A stretch of 64,000 nt of DNA from Candidatus Defluviibacterium haderslevense (GTDB taxonomy: Bacteria; Bacteroidota; Bacteroidia; Chitinophagales; Saprospiraceae): assembly GCA_016712225.1 (NCBI GenBank), contig JADJRL010000003.1:1377501-1441500 (forward strand). The letters are read 5' to 3'. A program made the position numbers and the translations under genes. Below are positions 46,179-55,167 of the stretch, piece after piece. The notes under the pieces were generated by a model. That model saw only the letters and a program-made list of their open reading frames with translations. It searched no databases and was not told the origin of the DNA. Position 1 is the first letter of the stretch. Every line of letters starts with the position of its first letter.

Positions 46179-47117
46179 ATGGATATATCAGTATTAAATA
46201 ACAAATTCCAACATCGAATAGATCTTGAAGAAAAGATTGAAGCGAAGGATTGGATGCCAGATGGTTATAGAAAAACACTCATCCGCCAAATAGCTCAACA
46301 TGCTCATTCTGAAGTAGTTGGAATGCTTCCTGAGGGAAATTGGATCTCCAGGGCACCAACACTTAAGCGAAAGGCCATCCTTTTAGCTAAAGTTCAGGAT
46401 GAAGCTGGTCATGGTCTATATTTATATAGTGCTGCCGAAACACTGGGGATTGATCGTGAGACTTTATATGAAGAATTAAATTCTGGTAAGTCAAAATATT
46501 CTAGTATTTTCAATTATCCTGCTTTAACCTGGGCAGATATGGGTGCAATTGGTTGGTTAGTCGATGGTGCAGCAATTTTAAATCAAGTTGCACTTTGCCG
46601 AACTTCTTACGGACCATATGCTAGGGCTATGGTGAAAATATGTAAAGAAGAAAGTTTTCATCAACGGCAGGGATTTGAAATCATGCTCACTTTATGTAAT
46701 GGAAGTGAACTTCAAAAAAAAATGGCCCAAGACGCACTTAACAGATGGTGGTGGCCATCACTTATGATGTTTGGTCCAAGAGATTCAGAATCTCCAAATT
46801 CAAGTCAAAACATAACTTGGAAAATAAAACGATTTACAAACGATGATTTACGTCAAAAATTCGTTGACATGACAGTTCCTCAAGCAACCATTTTAGGTTT
46901 AACTATTCCAGATGAAAAATTGTCTTGGAATAGTGAACGAAATCATTACGACATGGGTGAAATAAATTGGGAGGAATTTTGGAATGTTTTAAATGGAAAT
47001 GGACCTTGCAATAAACAGCGTTTAGATGCTCGAAAAAAAGCACATGAAAACGGTTCTTGGGTTCGGGATGCTGCTGTTGCTTATTCTTCAAAAAAATTTA
47101 AAAAAATGGCTTCTTAG
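46179..47117 (+). CDS. paaA: Phenylacetyl-CoA 1,2-epoxidase catalytic subunit PaaA
   Basis: A 312-residue ferritin-like diiron monooxygenase subunit. The carboxylate-bridged iron ligands lie in two E-x-x-H motifs, DEAGH at residues 74-78 and EESFH at 157-161. The substrate pocket stretch RTSYGPYARAMVKICKEE and the C-terminal NGNGPCNKQRLDAR match the family. It epoxidises the ring of phenylacetyl-CoA. It is followed after 33 bases by paaB. Confidence 0.97.
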   Translation: MDISVLNNKFQHRIDLEEKIEAKDWMPDGYRKTLIRQIAQHAHSEVVGMLPEGNWISRAPTLKRKAILLAKVQDEAGHGLYLYSAAETLGIDRETLYEELNSGKSKYSSIFNYPALTWADMGAIGWLVDGAAILNQVALCRTSYGPYARAMVKICKEESFHQRQGFEIMLTLCNGSELQKKMAQDALNRWWWPSLMMFGPRDSESPNSSQNITWKIKRFTNDDLRQKFVDMTVPQATILGLTIPDEKLSWNSERNHYDMGEINWEEFWNVLNGNGPCNKQRLDARKKAHENGSWVRDAAVAYSSKKFKKMAS

Positions 47118-47150
47118 CCAATATTTATTAACTAAATTAAATAATCTATT

Positions 47151-47432
47151 TTGAATACTTGGCCACTTTTTGAAGTATTTATTAGAAGTAAAAATGGGTT
47201 AGACCACAAACATGTTGGTAGCCTTCATGCAACAGATGCAAAGATGGCCATTGAAAATGCAAGAGATGTTTACACCAGAAGACAAGAAGGAGTAAGTATT
47301 TGGGTTGTAGAGTCTAATCTGATTGTATCTTCAGATCCTGCAGAAAATGAATCACTTTTCGATCCTGCTCAAGATAAAATTTATAGACATCCTACATTCT
47401 ATAACTTGCCAGATGAGCTAAAACATATGTAA
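47151..47432 (+). CDS. paaB: Phenylacetyl-CoA 1,2-epoxidase subunit PaaB
   Basis: A 93-residue protein with the family opening TWPLFEVFIRSKNGLDHKHVG and GSLHATDAKMAIENARDVYTRRQEGVSIWVV. PaaB bridges the PaaAC complexes and is needed for activity. The start is TTG at 47151, since no ATG lies before the conserved WPLFEVF. Its stop overlaps the paaC start (TAATG), which implies translational coupling. Confidence 0.95.
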   Translation: MNTWPLFEVFIRSKNGLDHKHVGSLHATDAKMAIENARDVYTRRQEGVSIWVVESNLIVSSDPAENESLFDPAQDKIYRHPTFYNLPDELKHM

Positions 47433-48193
47433 TGGATAATTCCGATAAAGCAATTTTTGATTTTATTTTGATCCATGCTGATAACTCATTAATCCTTGGT
47501 CAAAGACTTGGAGAATGGTGTGGACATGGTCCCGTTCTAGAACAAGACATAGCCTTAACTAATATTGCTTTAGATTATATTGGCAGGGCAAGATTATTAT
47601 ATCAACTTGCAGCAAAAATTGAAAATAATAATCGTACTGAAGATGATCTTGCTTTTTTAAGAGATGTAATGGATTTTAAAAATGTACTGCTGGTTGAACA
47701 AGAAAATGTAGATTTTGCATATACCATTGTAAGACAATTTCTTTTAGAAGCATTCAATCACCCTTTCTTTAATCAATTAATAAATTCTCAAAATATTAAT
47801 TTATCAGAAATTGCACAGAAATCTATAAAAGAGACAACCTACCACTTGAGGTGGTGCAGCGAGTGGCTTATTCGACTTGGTGATGGAACCGAATTAAGCC
47901 ATATCAAAGTTCAGACTGCAGTTAATAATTTATGGACATATACCCAGGAATTATTCAAACCTGTTGAATCAGAAATAGAAATGACAAAACAAGGAATATG
48001 CCCTGATTTACAATTAATTCATAAAATTTGGAATGAAACTATTGATCGCGTCTTTTTAGAAGCCACTCTAATTAAACCTGATTCTGTGTGGATGCAAAAT
48101 GGAGGGAAGTCAGGAGTTCACTCGGAACATTTGGGATATATTTTATCTGACTTGCAATTTATGCAAAGAGCTTATCCAGGTCTTGAATGGTAA
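47432..48193 (+). CDS. paaC: Phenylacetyl-CoA 1,2-epoxidase structural subunit PaaC
   Basis: A 253-residue ferritin-like, non-catalytic partner of PaaA. Family features are LGQRLGEWCGHGPVLEQDIALTNIALDY, IGRARLLYQLAA, FLLEAFNHPFF and KETTYHLRWCSEWLIRLGDG. It has lost most iron ligands, as expected, and shapes the PaaA active site. It ends GGKSGVHSEHLGYILSDLQFMQRAYPG, with the terminal MQRAYPG typical of the family. Confidence 0.96.
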   Translation: MDNSDKAIFDFILIHADNSLILGQRLGEWCGHGPVLEQDIALTNIALDYIGRARLLYQLAAKIENNNRTEDDLAFLRDVMDFKNVLLVEQENVDFAYTIVRQFLLEAFNHPFFNQLINSQNINLSEIAQKSIKETTYHLRWCSEWLIRLGDGTELSHIKVQTAVNNLWTYTQELFKPVESEIEMTKQGICPDLQLIHKIWNETIDRVFLEATLIKPDSVWMQNGGKSGVHSEHLGYILSDLQFMQRAYPGLEW

Positions 48194-48263
48194 AAACCTC
48201 AATTTTATTATCATTAATTAAATTCAATATTAAATAAATTAAAGTTCATATAAACACTAACCA

Positions 48264-48608
48264 TTGAATCAATTTGCAATAAAATATATTTCTAAAACTC
48301 AATTTATAGACATTGATTCTAGTAATGTAAAATTTAGATTATTTAATAAGATTGATATAATCCAAAAAATAAAGTACTTCACCAAAAAATTAAATGATTC
48401 TATTCAAATTGCATTAGTAATTCAAAATCAAAAAATGAATAATTTACTAAATCTGAATTGGATTAGTCTATACACAATTTTTAAAATCAAATATATTTCC
48501 TTATTTTGTAATAATTGCCTTCAAAGAAAAGAAAATAGAATTAAAAAATTATTTACTAATACTGATTTTTTAAAAATACCAATTTTACTAGTTACAAAAA
48601 CACTCTAA
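48264..48608 (+). CDS. Unrecognised 114-residue protein in the paa cluster
   Basis: I cannot assign a family. The frame starts TTG at 48264 and is very rich in Asn, Lys and Ile. It sits 71 bases after paaC and 90 bases before paaH, where other species carry paaD and a crotonase. It does not resemble PaaD. Its predicted order, strand (FAIKYISKTQFIDID), helix (IIQKIKYFTKKLND), strand (IQIALVIQN) and a final LKIPILLVTKTL, is faintly like the first ~100 residues of an enoyl-CoA hydratase, and stops where a crotonase would continue. This would make it a decayed paaF/paaG or a different small protein. Open frames of this length are unlikely by chance in such AT-rich DNA. Confidence 0.5.
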   Translation: MNQFAIKYISKTQFIDIDSSNVKFRLFNKIDIIQKIKYFTKKLNDSIQIALVIQNQKMNNLLNLNWISLYTIFKIKYISLFCNNCLQRKENRIKKLFTNTDFLKIPILLVTKTL

Positions 48609-48698
48609 AATATATGTTTACATTAAAAAATTTCAAATCACTCTTTAAACGATCTCAAACTTTAGACTCCCATTATAATTTTTACTTTAATTAAACTT

Positions 48699-49856
48699 AT
48701 GGAAATTGGAATCATTGGATTAGGAACTATGGGGCAAGGAATAGCTCAAGTTTTTGCAACAGCAGGATATGAAATAATGTTGTTTGATACTTTTGAGGGT
48801 GCCACTCAAAAAGCCAAACTTTCCATTGAAAAATCATTAGAACAATTGGTTCAAAAATCAAAATTATCAACTACTGAAGCAAAAATTATTGAATCAAAAT
48901 TTCATTGGAAATCTAATTTAAATGAATTTTATTCATGCGAACTTATTATTGAAGTAATAAAAGAAGATTTATCTTTGAAAAAAGAACTCTTTAGTCAATT
49001 AAATAAAATTATTTCAGATACTTGTATAGTAGCTACAAATACATCTTCATTGTCTATTACTGCTCTGGCATCAACCGTTCTTTTTCCTGACAGGTTTATC
49101 GGAGTGCATTTCTTTAATCCTGCAACAATAATGCCTTTAGTGGAAGTAATTCCAGCTATCCAAACTTCGCAAAAAACTATTGATACTGTGAAGCAAATTT
49201 TATTGAAAAGTAAAAAAGTAATTGTACAAGCAATAGATACTCCAGGATTTATAGTAAATCGATTAGCAAGACCATTTTATGGAGAAGCTATAAAAATGTA
49301 TGAAGAGGGAATAGCTGACATTGAAACAATAGATTGGGCTATGACCGAAATTGGAGGTTTTAAAATGGGGCCGTTCACATTAATGGATTTCATTGGTCAT
49401 GATATAAATTATGCTGTTACTGAAAGTATTTTTAATGCTTTTTATTATGATAGCAGATATAAACCTTCGTTTACTCAAAAAAGATTATTGGAAGCAGGAT
49501 TTTTAGGTAGAAAATCTGGTCGTGGTTTTTATCAATACCATAATTCTGAAATTAAATCAACTCCAAATAAAGATTTCACACTCGGTAAAAATATAGTGAA
49601 TCAAATTTTGGTAATGCTCATTAATGAAGCTGCTGAAGCTTTACTTTTACAAGTTGCAACTAAGGAGGATTTAGAACTTGCGATGACAAAGGGTGTAAAT
49701 TATCCAAAAGGTTTATTGACTTGGGCTGACGAAATAGGTATACAAAATTGCGTTAATCAATTAGATGAATTGTTTAACAAATATCATGATACCAGATATC
49801 GATGTTGTGTACTATTAAGAGAATATGCTGCAAAAAATATGACTTTTTTTCAATAA
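48699..49856 (+). CDS. paaH: 3-hydroxyacyl-CoA dehydrogenase PaaH
   Basis: A 385-residue NAD-dependent dehydrogenase. The Rossmann motif IGLGTMGQGIAQVFATAGYE is at the N terminus; the catalytic His-Glu region contains IGVHFFNPATIMPLVEVIP; DTPGFIVNRLARPFYGEA opens the C-terminal 3HCDH domain, and a second 3HCDH domain ends the protein. It oxidises 3-hydroxyadipyl-CoA to 3-oxoadipyl-CoA in the lower part of phenylacetate breakdown. paaI follows after 12 bases. Confidence 0.95.
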   Translation: MEIGIIGLGTMGQGIAQVFATAGYEIMLFDTFEGATQKAKLSIEKSLEQLVQKSKLSTTEAKIIESKFHWKSNLNEFYSCELIIEVIKEDLSLKKELFSQLNKIISDTCIVATNTSSLSITALASTVLFPDRFIGVHFFNPATIMPLVEVIPAIQTSQKTIDTVKQILLKSKKVIVQAIDTPGFIVNRLARPFYGEAIKMYEEGIADIETIDWAMTEIGGFKMGPFTLMDFIGHDINYAVTESIFNAFYYDSRYKPSFTQKRLLEAGFLGRKSGRGFYQYHNSEIKSTPNKDFTLGKNIVNQILVMLINEAAEALLLQVATKEDLELAMTKGVNYPKGLLTWADEIGIQNCVNQLDELFNKYHDTRYRCCVLLREYAAKNMTFFQ

Positions 49857-49868
49857 CTTGTTTCATAA

Positions 49869-50279
49869 ATGAAAACTGCAGAATTAGTGTTTAATAAAAT
49901 GTTTAACTCAGATAAGTTTAGTCAATGGTTAAATATAGAAAAAATACTTACTAATGAAGGACATTGCATATTAAAAATGCACGTTAGATCAGATATGATG
50001 AATGGACATAATGTGGCTCATGGCGGTATTTCTTATTCGCTTGCTGACAGTGCTTTTGCATTTGCCTGTAATAGTTATGATCAACTAAGCCTTTCTATAG
50101 AGACATCAATAACCCATACTAATGCGATCCGTGAAAACGACATATTAATTGCTGAAGCAAAATTGATTACCCAATCAAAAAAAATTGGTACTTACGAAGT
50201 AATTGTTAAAAATCAAGAAGACATTATTGTTGCAGTTTTTAAAGGCGTTTGTTACAGGACTAGTCAAAATGTAATTTAA
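49869..50279 (+). CDS. paaI: Hydroxyphenylacetyl-CoA thioesterase PaaI
   Basis: A 136-residue hot-dog fold thioesterase. The PaaI pattern is clear: MHVRSDMMNGHNVAHGGISYSLADSAFAFACNS, with the HGG loop and the catalytic Asp in LADSAF. It frees coenzyme A from dead-end ring-hydroxylated or stalled CoA esters during phenylacetate breakdown. It lies between paaH and paaJ with very short gaps. Confidence 0.95.
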   Translation: MKTAELVFNKMFNSDKFSQWLNIEKILTNEGHCILKMHVRSDMMNGHNVAHGGISYSLADSAFAFACNSYDQLSLSIETSITHTNAIRENDILIAEAKLITQSKKIGTYEVIVKNQEDIIVAVFKGVCYRTSQNVI

Positions 50280-50284
50280 AATAT

Positions 50285-51487
50285 ATGGATACATTTATAA
50301 TTGATGGAACAAGATCTCCAATAGGTTCATTAGGTGGATCTTTAGCTTTGGTTAGAACTGATGACCTCGCTGCTCACAGCATTCGATCATTAATGAATAA
50401 ATATCCCTTTATAGATCCATTAGATATTGACGATGTTATACTAGGATGTGCCAATCAATCTGGAGAAGATAATCGCAACATTGCTAGAATGGCTTCTTTA
50501 TTAGCTGGATTACATTATAAAGTTGCAGGCGAAACTATAAATCGATTATGCGCATCGGGAATGTCGGCTGTTATTCATGCTCATCGAGCTATTCAAACAA
50601 ACGACGGTCATTTATTTATTTCTGGTGGCGTTGAAGGTATGACTCGAAGTCCCTGGATCATTTCTAAAACAAGCTCTGCTTTTGGTCGAGATGCTAAAAT
50701 GTATGATAGTACCTTTGGTTGGCGTTTTATCAATCCCTCTTTAGAACAACAATATGGCTGTGATAGCATGGGTGAAACGGCTGAGAATCTAGCTGTCAAA
50801 TACAATATTTCAAGGTTCGATCAAGATTCTTTTGCTTTCTGGTCACAGGAAAAAACAAAAAATGCTTTTTTAGCAAAAAGATTTTCTAAAGAAATAGTAC
50901 CAATTGCTATTCCTCTTGGAAAAAATAATTCTATGTTATTTGAGAAAGATGAGTTTCCTAAACCTGATTCGACTTTAGAAAAACTAAGCAGTTTAAAACC
51001 AGCTTTTCGAACCAATGGTACAGTTACAGCAGGTAATTCATCCGGATTGAATGATGGTTCTGCAGCATTATTAATTGGATCATCCACTATTATTGATAAA
51101 TATCAATTCAAACCTTTAGCTAAAATTATTTCCTCAGCGGTAATTGGCACTGAACCCAAATTTATGGGAATAGGGCCAGTTGAAGCTAGTAGATTAGCCT
51201 TAAAAAAAGCAAATCTTAAATTAGAACAGATGGGAATTATCGAAATCAATGAGGCCTTTGCATCACAAGTACTATCTTGTACCCGTGAATTAGGTATAGA
51301 TGATCGTGACGATCGAATTAATCCAAACGGTGGAGCCATTGCCTTAGGTCACCCATTGGGAATGTCTGGCTCAAGATTAATCCTGACAGCAGCTCACGAA
51401 TTACATGAAAAAAATGTTGAATTTGCATTATGTACTATGTGTATTGGGGTCGGCCAGGGATATGCCGTTATTATTCAACGGGTTTAA
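50285..51487 (+). CDS. paaJ: 3-oxoadipyl-CoA/3-oxo-5,6-dehydrosuberyl-CoA thiolase PaaJ
   Basis: A 400-residue type II thiolase. The nucleophilic C89 is in INRLCASGMSAVIHA; the second catalytic site reads NGGAIALGHPLGMSGSR, and CTMCIGVGQGYAVII carries the last active-site cysteine. Context makes the beta-ketoadipyl-CoA thiolase role (acetyl-CoA plus succinyl-CoA release) most likely. It starts 5 bases after paaI. Confidence 0.95.
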   Translation: MDTFIIDGTRSPIGSLGGSLALVRTDDLAAHSIRSLMNKYPFIDPLDIDDVILGCANQSGEDNRNIARMASLLAGLHYKVAGETINRLCASGMSAVIHAHRAIQTNDGHLFISGGVEGMTRSPWIISKTSSAFGRDAKMYDSTFGWRFINPSLEQQYGCDSMGETAENLAVKYNISRFDQDSFAFWSQEKTKNAFLAKRFSKEIVPIAIPLGKNNSMLFEKDEFPKPDSTLEKLSSLKPAFRTNGTVTAGNSSGLNDGSAALLIGSSTIIDKYQFKPLAKIISSAVIGTEPKFMGIGPVEASRLALKKANLKLEQMGIIEINEAFASQVLSCTRELGIDDRDDRINPNGGAIALGHPLGMSGSRLILTAAHELHEKNVEFALCTMCIGVGQGYAVIIQRV

Positions 51488-51529
51488 TCTATCTGAATAT
51501 TTATTTTCCTACAAAATAACATTTTTATA

Positions 51530-51997
51530 ATGGATAAAAAATTGTTTTTAACATCAAAATTTATAAACTTATTGCAACCTCTTGACCCAAATTCAAACGG
51601 GAAGTGGGGACTTATGAATGTTCATCAAATGGTAGAACATTTAATAGAATCTTTTAAAGTTGCTAATGGAAATGTTATAGTGAACGAAATTATTACCCCT
51701 TTAGAAAAACTAGAAAAAATGCAATCTTTTATTCGTTCTGAAATACCTTTTAAAGAAAATACAAAAAATGCGTTAATGCCTGATACACCTGCTCCGATCA
51801 TAAATATAGACTATTTAGCTTCATTAAAAAATTTACAATTTGAAATCAATGAAATGTATCATTTCTATGATGTTAATCCAAATTCTAAATTGAGAAATCC
51901 ATTTTTTGGAGATTTGGATCTTAGTTTAAATGAAGCTTTATTATTTAAGCATGTTACACACCATTGTAAACAATTTGGAATTACCATTATAAATTAA
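51530..51997 (+). CDS. DinB-like/DUF1569 family protein
   Basis: A 155-residue four-helix protein. The His-containing elements MNVHQMVEHLIESFKV and LFKHVTHHCKQFG match the metal-binding positions of the DinB superfamily. Family members include bacillithiol- or mycothiol-dependent enzymes, but none of that is proven here. It lies inside the paa cluster, 42 bases after paaJ and 7 bases before paaZ, so it is almost surely co-transcribed. Its part in phenylacetate breakdown is unknown. Confidence 0.8.
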   Translation: MDKKLFLTSKFINLLQPLDPNSNGKWGLMNVHQMVEHLIESFKVANGNVIVNEIITPLEKLEKMQSFIRSEIPFKENTKNALMPDTPAPIINIDYLASLKNLQFEINEMYHFYDVNPNSKLRNPFFGDLDLSLNEALLFKHVTHHCKQFGITIIN

Positions 51998-52004
51998 TTG
52001 AAAT

Positions 52005-54059
52005 ATGTTATTAAAATTAAAAAATTATATTGAAGATCAATGGATTGAAGGAAATAATGATGGTCAAATTTTAATGGATTCAGTTAAAGGCGAACCCATT
52101 GCCATAGCCTCATCTTCCGGAATTGATTTTGAAAAAATGCTACAGTATGGTCGAAAAGTCGGAGGCAATAATTTAAGAAAATTAACCTTTCATGAAAGAG
52201 GTAGGATGTTAAAGGCCTTAGCATTATTTTTGACAGAACGCAAATCTTTATATTATCCTATTAGTTATATGACGGGTGCAACTAAAACTGATAGTTGGGT
52301 TGACATCGATGGAGGAATTGGTACCCTTTTCGCTTATGCAAGTTTAAGAAAAAAATTTCCCAACCAAAAATTTTATGTGGACGGAGACCCGGTTTCTTTA
52401 TCGAAATCAAATACTTTTATTGGACATCATATTATGGTTCCAAAAGAAGGTGTTGCCATTCATATAAACGCATTTAATTTTCCAATATGGGGAATGTTGG
52501 AAAAAATTTCAGTCAATTTATTGGCAGGTGTTCCTGCTATAATAAAACCTGCTACTGTAACTTCTTTTCTAACAGAAGCCGTTTTCAAAGATATCATTTC
52601 TTCTGGTATTTTACCGAAAGGATCCATCCAATTAATTTGCGGGTCTGCAAATGGTATTCTGGACCATGTCATTTCTCAAGATGTTGTCACCTTCACGGGT
52701 TCATCACAAACTGGTAGACAGTTAAAGGCACATCCTAAAATAATTAGTGAGTCTGTTCCTTTTAACATGGAGGCAGATTCTTTAAATTGTTCTATACTTG
52801 GATTGGATGCTGCTCCAGGTAGTAAAGATTTTGATATATTCATTAAAGAAGTGCATAGGGAAATGACTACTAAATGTGGTCAAAAGTGTACTGCCATCCG
52901 AAGGATTATTGTTCCCCAAAATTATTTATCAGATGTTCAAATTGCATTAAGTTTAAGACTACAAAAAACAATTATTGGGAATCCTAATAACGAAGAAGTC
53001 AAGATGGGTGCCCTAGCTGGTCCAATTCAATTAAAAGAAGTAAAAGAAAAAATTATAGCGCTATCTAAATTAACACCCATTGTTTATGGTACTTTAGATC
53101 CAATTTCTGTTGTTGATGCAGATGGAAGTAAAGGCTCTTTTATATCTCCTATTTTGATGTTGAATGAGCAACCTTTTAAATATTTAGATTCACATGAGTT
53201 AGAAGCATTTGGCCCTGCAAGTACTTTGATTCCATATAATGATTTAGATGAAGCTATAGCAATTTCAAAATTAGGTAAGGGGTCATTAGTAAGTTCAATC
53301 ATTACCTCTGATAAAACAATTGCTACTTCTTATGTTTTAAATGCTGCATCGCACCATGGACGGATTTTAATATTAAATGAATCCTGTGCAAAAGAAAGTA
53401 CCGGACACGGATCACCAATGCCCATGTTGGTTCATGGTGGTCCTGGAAGAGCAGGTGGTGGAGAAGAAATGGGTGGTTTACGTGGTGTGAAACATTATTT
53501 GCAAAGAACTGCTATTCAAGGTTCTCCAGATATGATTACTCAAATTACTCAAGTTCATCAATATGGATCAACTGGCCATGAAAAAGAAATTCATCTATTC
53601 AAAAAGTATTTTGAAGAATTAAATATTGGCGATATGTTAGTAACTGCTAAACACACAGTAACCGATGCTGATATTACCAATTTTGCAAACCTTAGTGGAG
53701 ATCATTTTTATGCCCACATGGATGCTACTTCACTGGAAGGAACCATTTTTAATCAACGCGTAGCACATGGATATTATATTTTATCAAAAGCCGCAGGTTT
53801 GTTTGTAGATGCAAAAAAAGGACCTGTTTTATTAAATTATGGAATAGATGAGTGCCGCTTTACAAAACCAGTCTATCCGGGGATGACCATTTGTGTAAAA
53901 CTAATAGTTAAAGAAAAAATCGAACAAGAAAAAAAATCTGAAGACGATATTGATAAGGGTATTGTTAAATGGTTGGTTGATGTTTTTGATGAATCCGGTG
54001 ATTCAGTAGCAATAGCCACCATATTGACTATGGTAAAGAAAAAATATCCATCTATTTAA
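52005..54059 (+). CDS. paaZ: Bifunctional oxepin-CoA hydrolase/aldehyde dehydrogenase PaaZ
   Basis: A 684-residue fusion of an aldehyde dehydrogenase (about residues 1-520) and a MaoC-like hydratase (about 545-680). The ALDH catalytic Cys295 is in TKCGQKCTAIRR and the general base Glu256 in FNMEADSLN, at the same numbers as in E. coli PaaZ. The hydratase pair Asp566-His571 is in LSGDHFYAHMD. It opens the oxepin-CoA ring and oxidises the resulting aldehyde. nadA follows after 27 bases on the same strand. Confidence 0.96.
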   Translation: MLLKLKNYIEDQWIEGNNDGQILMDSVKGEPIAIASSSGIDFEKMLQYGRKVGGNNLRKLTFHERGRMLKALALFLTERKSLYYPISYMTGATKTDSWVDIDGGIGTLFAYASLRKKFPNQKFYVDGDPVSLSKSNTFIGHHIMVPKEGVAIHINAFNFPIWGMLEKISVNLLAGVPAIIKPATVTSFLTEAVFKDIISSGILPKGSIQLICGSANGILDHVISQDVVTFTGSSQTGRQLKAHPKIISESVPFNMEADSLNCSILGLDAAPGSKDFDIFIKEVHREMTTKCGQKCTAIRRIIVPQNYLSDVQIALSLRLQKTIIGNPNNEEVKMGALAGPIQLKEVKEKIIALSKLTPIVYGTLDPISVVDADGSKGSFISPILMLNEQPFKYLDSHELEAFGPASTLIPYNDLDEAIAISKLGKGSLVSSIITSDKTIATSYVLNAASHHGRILILNESCAKESTGHGSPMPMLVHGGPGRAGGGEEMGGLRGVKHYLQRTAIQGSPDMITQITQVHQYGSTGHEKEIHLFKKYFEELNIGDMLVTAKHTVTDADITNFANLSGDHFYAHMDATSLEGTIFNQRVAHGYYILSKAAGLFVDAKKGPVLLNYGIDECRFTKPVYPGMTICVKLIVKEKIEQEKKSEDDIDKGIVKWLVDVFDESGDSVAIATILTMVKKKYPSI

Positions 54060-54086
54060 ATTACTCATTTTTCAAATAGAATAATT

Positions 54087-55100
54087 ATGAATGTTAATTT
54101 AGTGAATGATGAACAAATAGACAATTTAGATAAAATTGGCTATTTAGATGTTTTTGTAGATCCCAATTTGGATTTAATTTCAGAAATTAATCATTTAAAA
54201 AAAGAAAAAAATGCTGTCATCTTAGCTCATTACTATCAAGATCCTGACATTCAAGATATCGCTGATTTTGTTGGAGATAGCCTTCAATTATCTCAAGAAG
54301 CAGAAAGGACAACTGCAGATATGATTGTATTTGCAGGTGTGCATTTCATGGCTGAAACTGCAAAAATTTTATCTCCAAATAAAAAAGTTGTTCTCCCGGA
54401 TTTAAAAGCGGGTTGTTCTTTATCGGATTCATGTCCAGCTCCCTTATTTGCAAAATTCAAAGAAAAATATCCAGATCATATTGTGGTTAGTTATGTAAAT
54501 TGCAGTGCAGAATTAAAAACATTAACTGATATTTGCTGTACTTCATCTAATGCTGTCCATATTATAAACAGTATCCCTATTGATCGTGATATTATTTTTG
54601 CTCCTGACAAAAATCTAGGTGCATATTTAGAAAAAATAACAGGTCGTAAAATGATCCTTTGGAATGGCTCTTGCATGGTTCATGAAATATTTTCGCATGA
54701 AAAAATAACCAAATTAAAAATTAAACATCCTGAAGCTCTAATTATTGCCCATCCTGAATGCGAATCTGCTGTATTAGAATTAGCAGATTATATTGGTTCA
54801 ACAAGTGGTTTGCTTAAGTTTATTCAAAAAAATGAATCCCAATCATTTATTGTTGCCACTGAATCAGGAATCATTCATCAAATGCAATTAGCATCTCCAA
54901 ATAAAACTTTTATTCCGGCCCCACCAACGAATCATTGTGCATGTAATGAATGTCCACATATGAAACGCAATACTTTGGAAAAATTATATCTCTGTCTAAA
55001 ATATGAGTTACCTGAAATTATTCTTTCAGATTATGTTCTAAAAAATGCAAAAAATGCAATCGATAGAATGTTAGAAATAAGTTTAGCAGCTGGGCTTTAG
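54087..55100 (+). CDS. nadA: Quinolinate synthase NadA
   Basis: A 337-residue 4Fe-4S enzyme of de novo NAD synthesis that condenses iminoaspartate with dihydroxyacetone phosphate. Landmarks are LAHYYQDPDIQDIADFVGDS, FMAETAKIL, AGCSLSDSC, YVNCSAELK, MILWNGSCMVHE, HPECESAVLELAD and the C-terminal NHCACNECPHMKRN. Cluster-binding cysteines can be read in GCS, HPEC and ECPHM. nadB and nadC are not nearby. It may be co-transcribed with the paa genes; an explanation for that pairing is lacking. Confidence 0.96.
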   Translation: MNVNLVNDEQIDNLDKIGYLDVFVDPNLDLISEINHLKKEKNAVILAHYYQDPDIQDIADFVGDSLQLSQEAERTTADMIVFAGVHFMAETAKILSPNKKVVLPDLKAGCSLSDSCPAPLFAKFKEKYPDHIVVSYVNCSAELKTLTDICCTSSNAVHIINSIPIDRDIIFAPDKNLGAYLEKITGRKMILWNGSCMVHEIFSHEKITKLKIKHPEALIIAHPECESAVLELADYIGSTSGLLKFIQKNESQSFIVATESGIIHQMQLASPNKTFIPAPPTNHCACNECPHMKRNTLEKLYLCLKYELPEIILSDYVLKNAKNAIDRMLEISLAAGL

Positions 55101-55167
55101 GATTAATTTTTAATTAATTTTAATTTAGGGTATTATGTTGGGGTCTAAAAATATTAATGATTGAATC

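Noticed and set aside
48264..48608. The unknown paa-cluster protein as PaaD
   Set aside because: The DUF59 hallmarks (DPE-type motif near the N terminus, C-terminal cysteines) are absent, so position alone does not justify the PaaD name.
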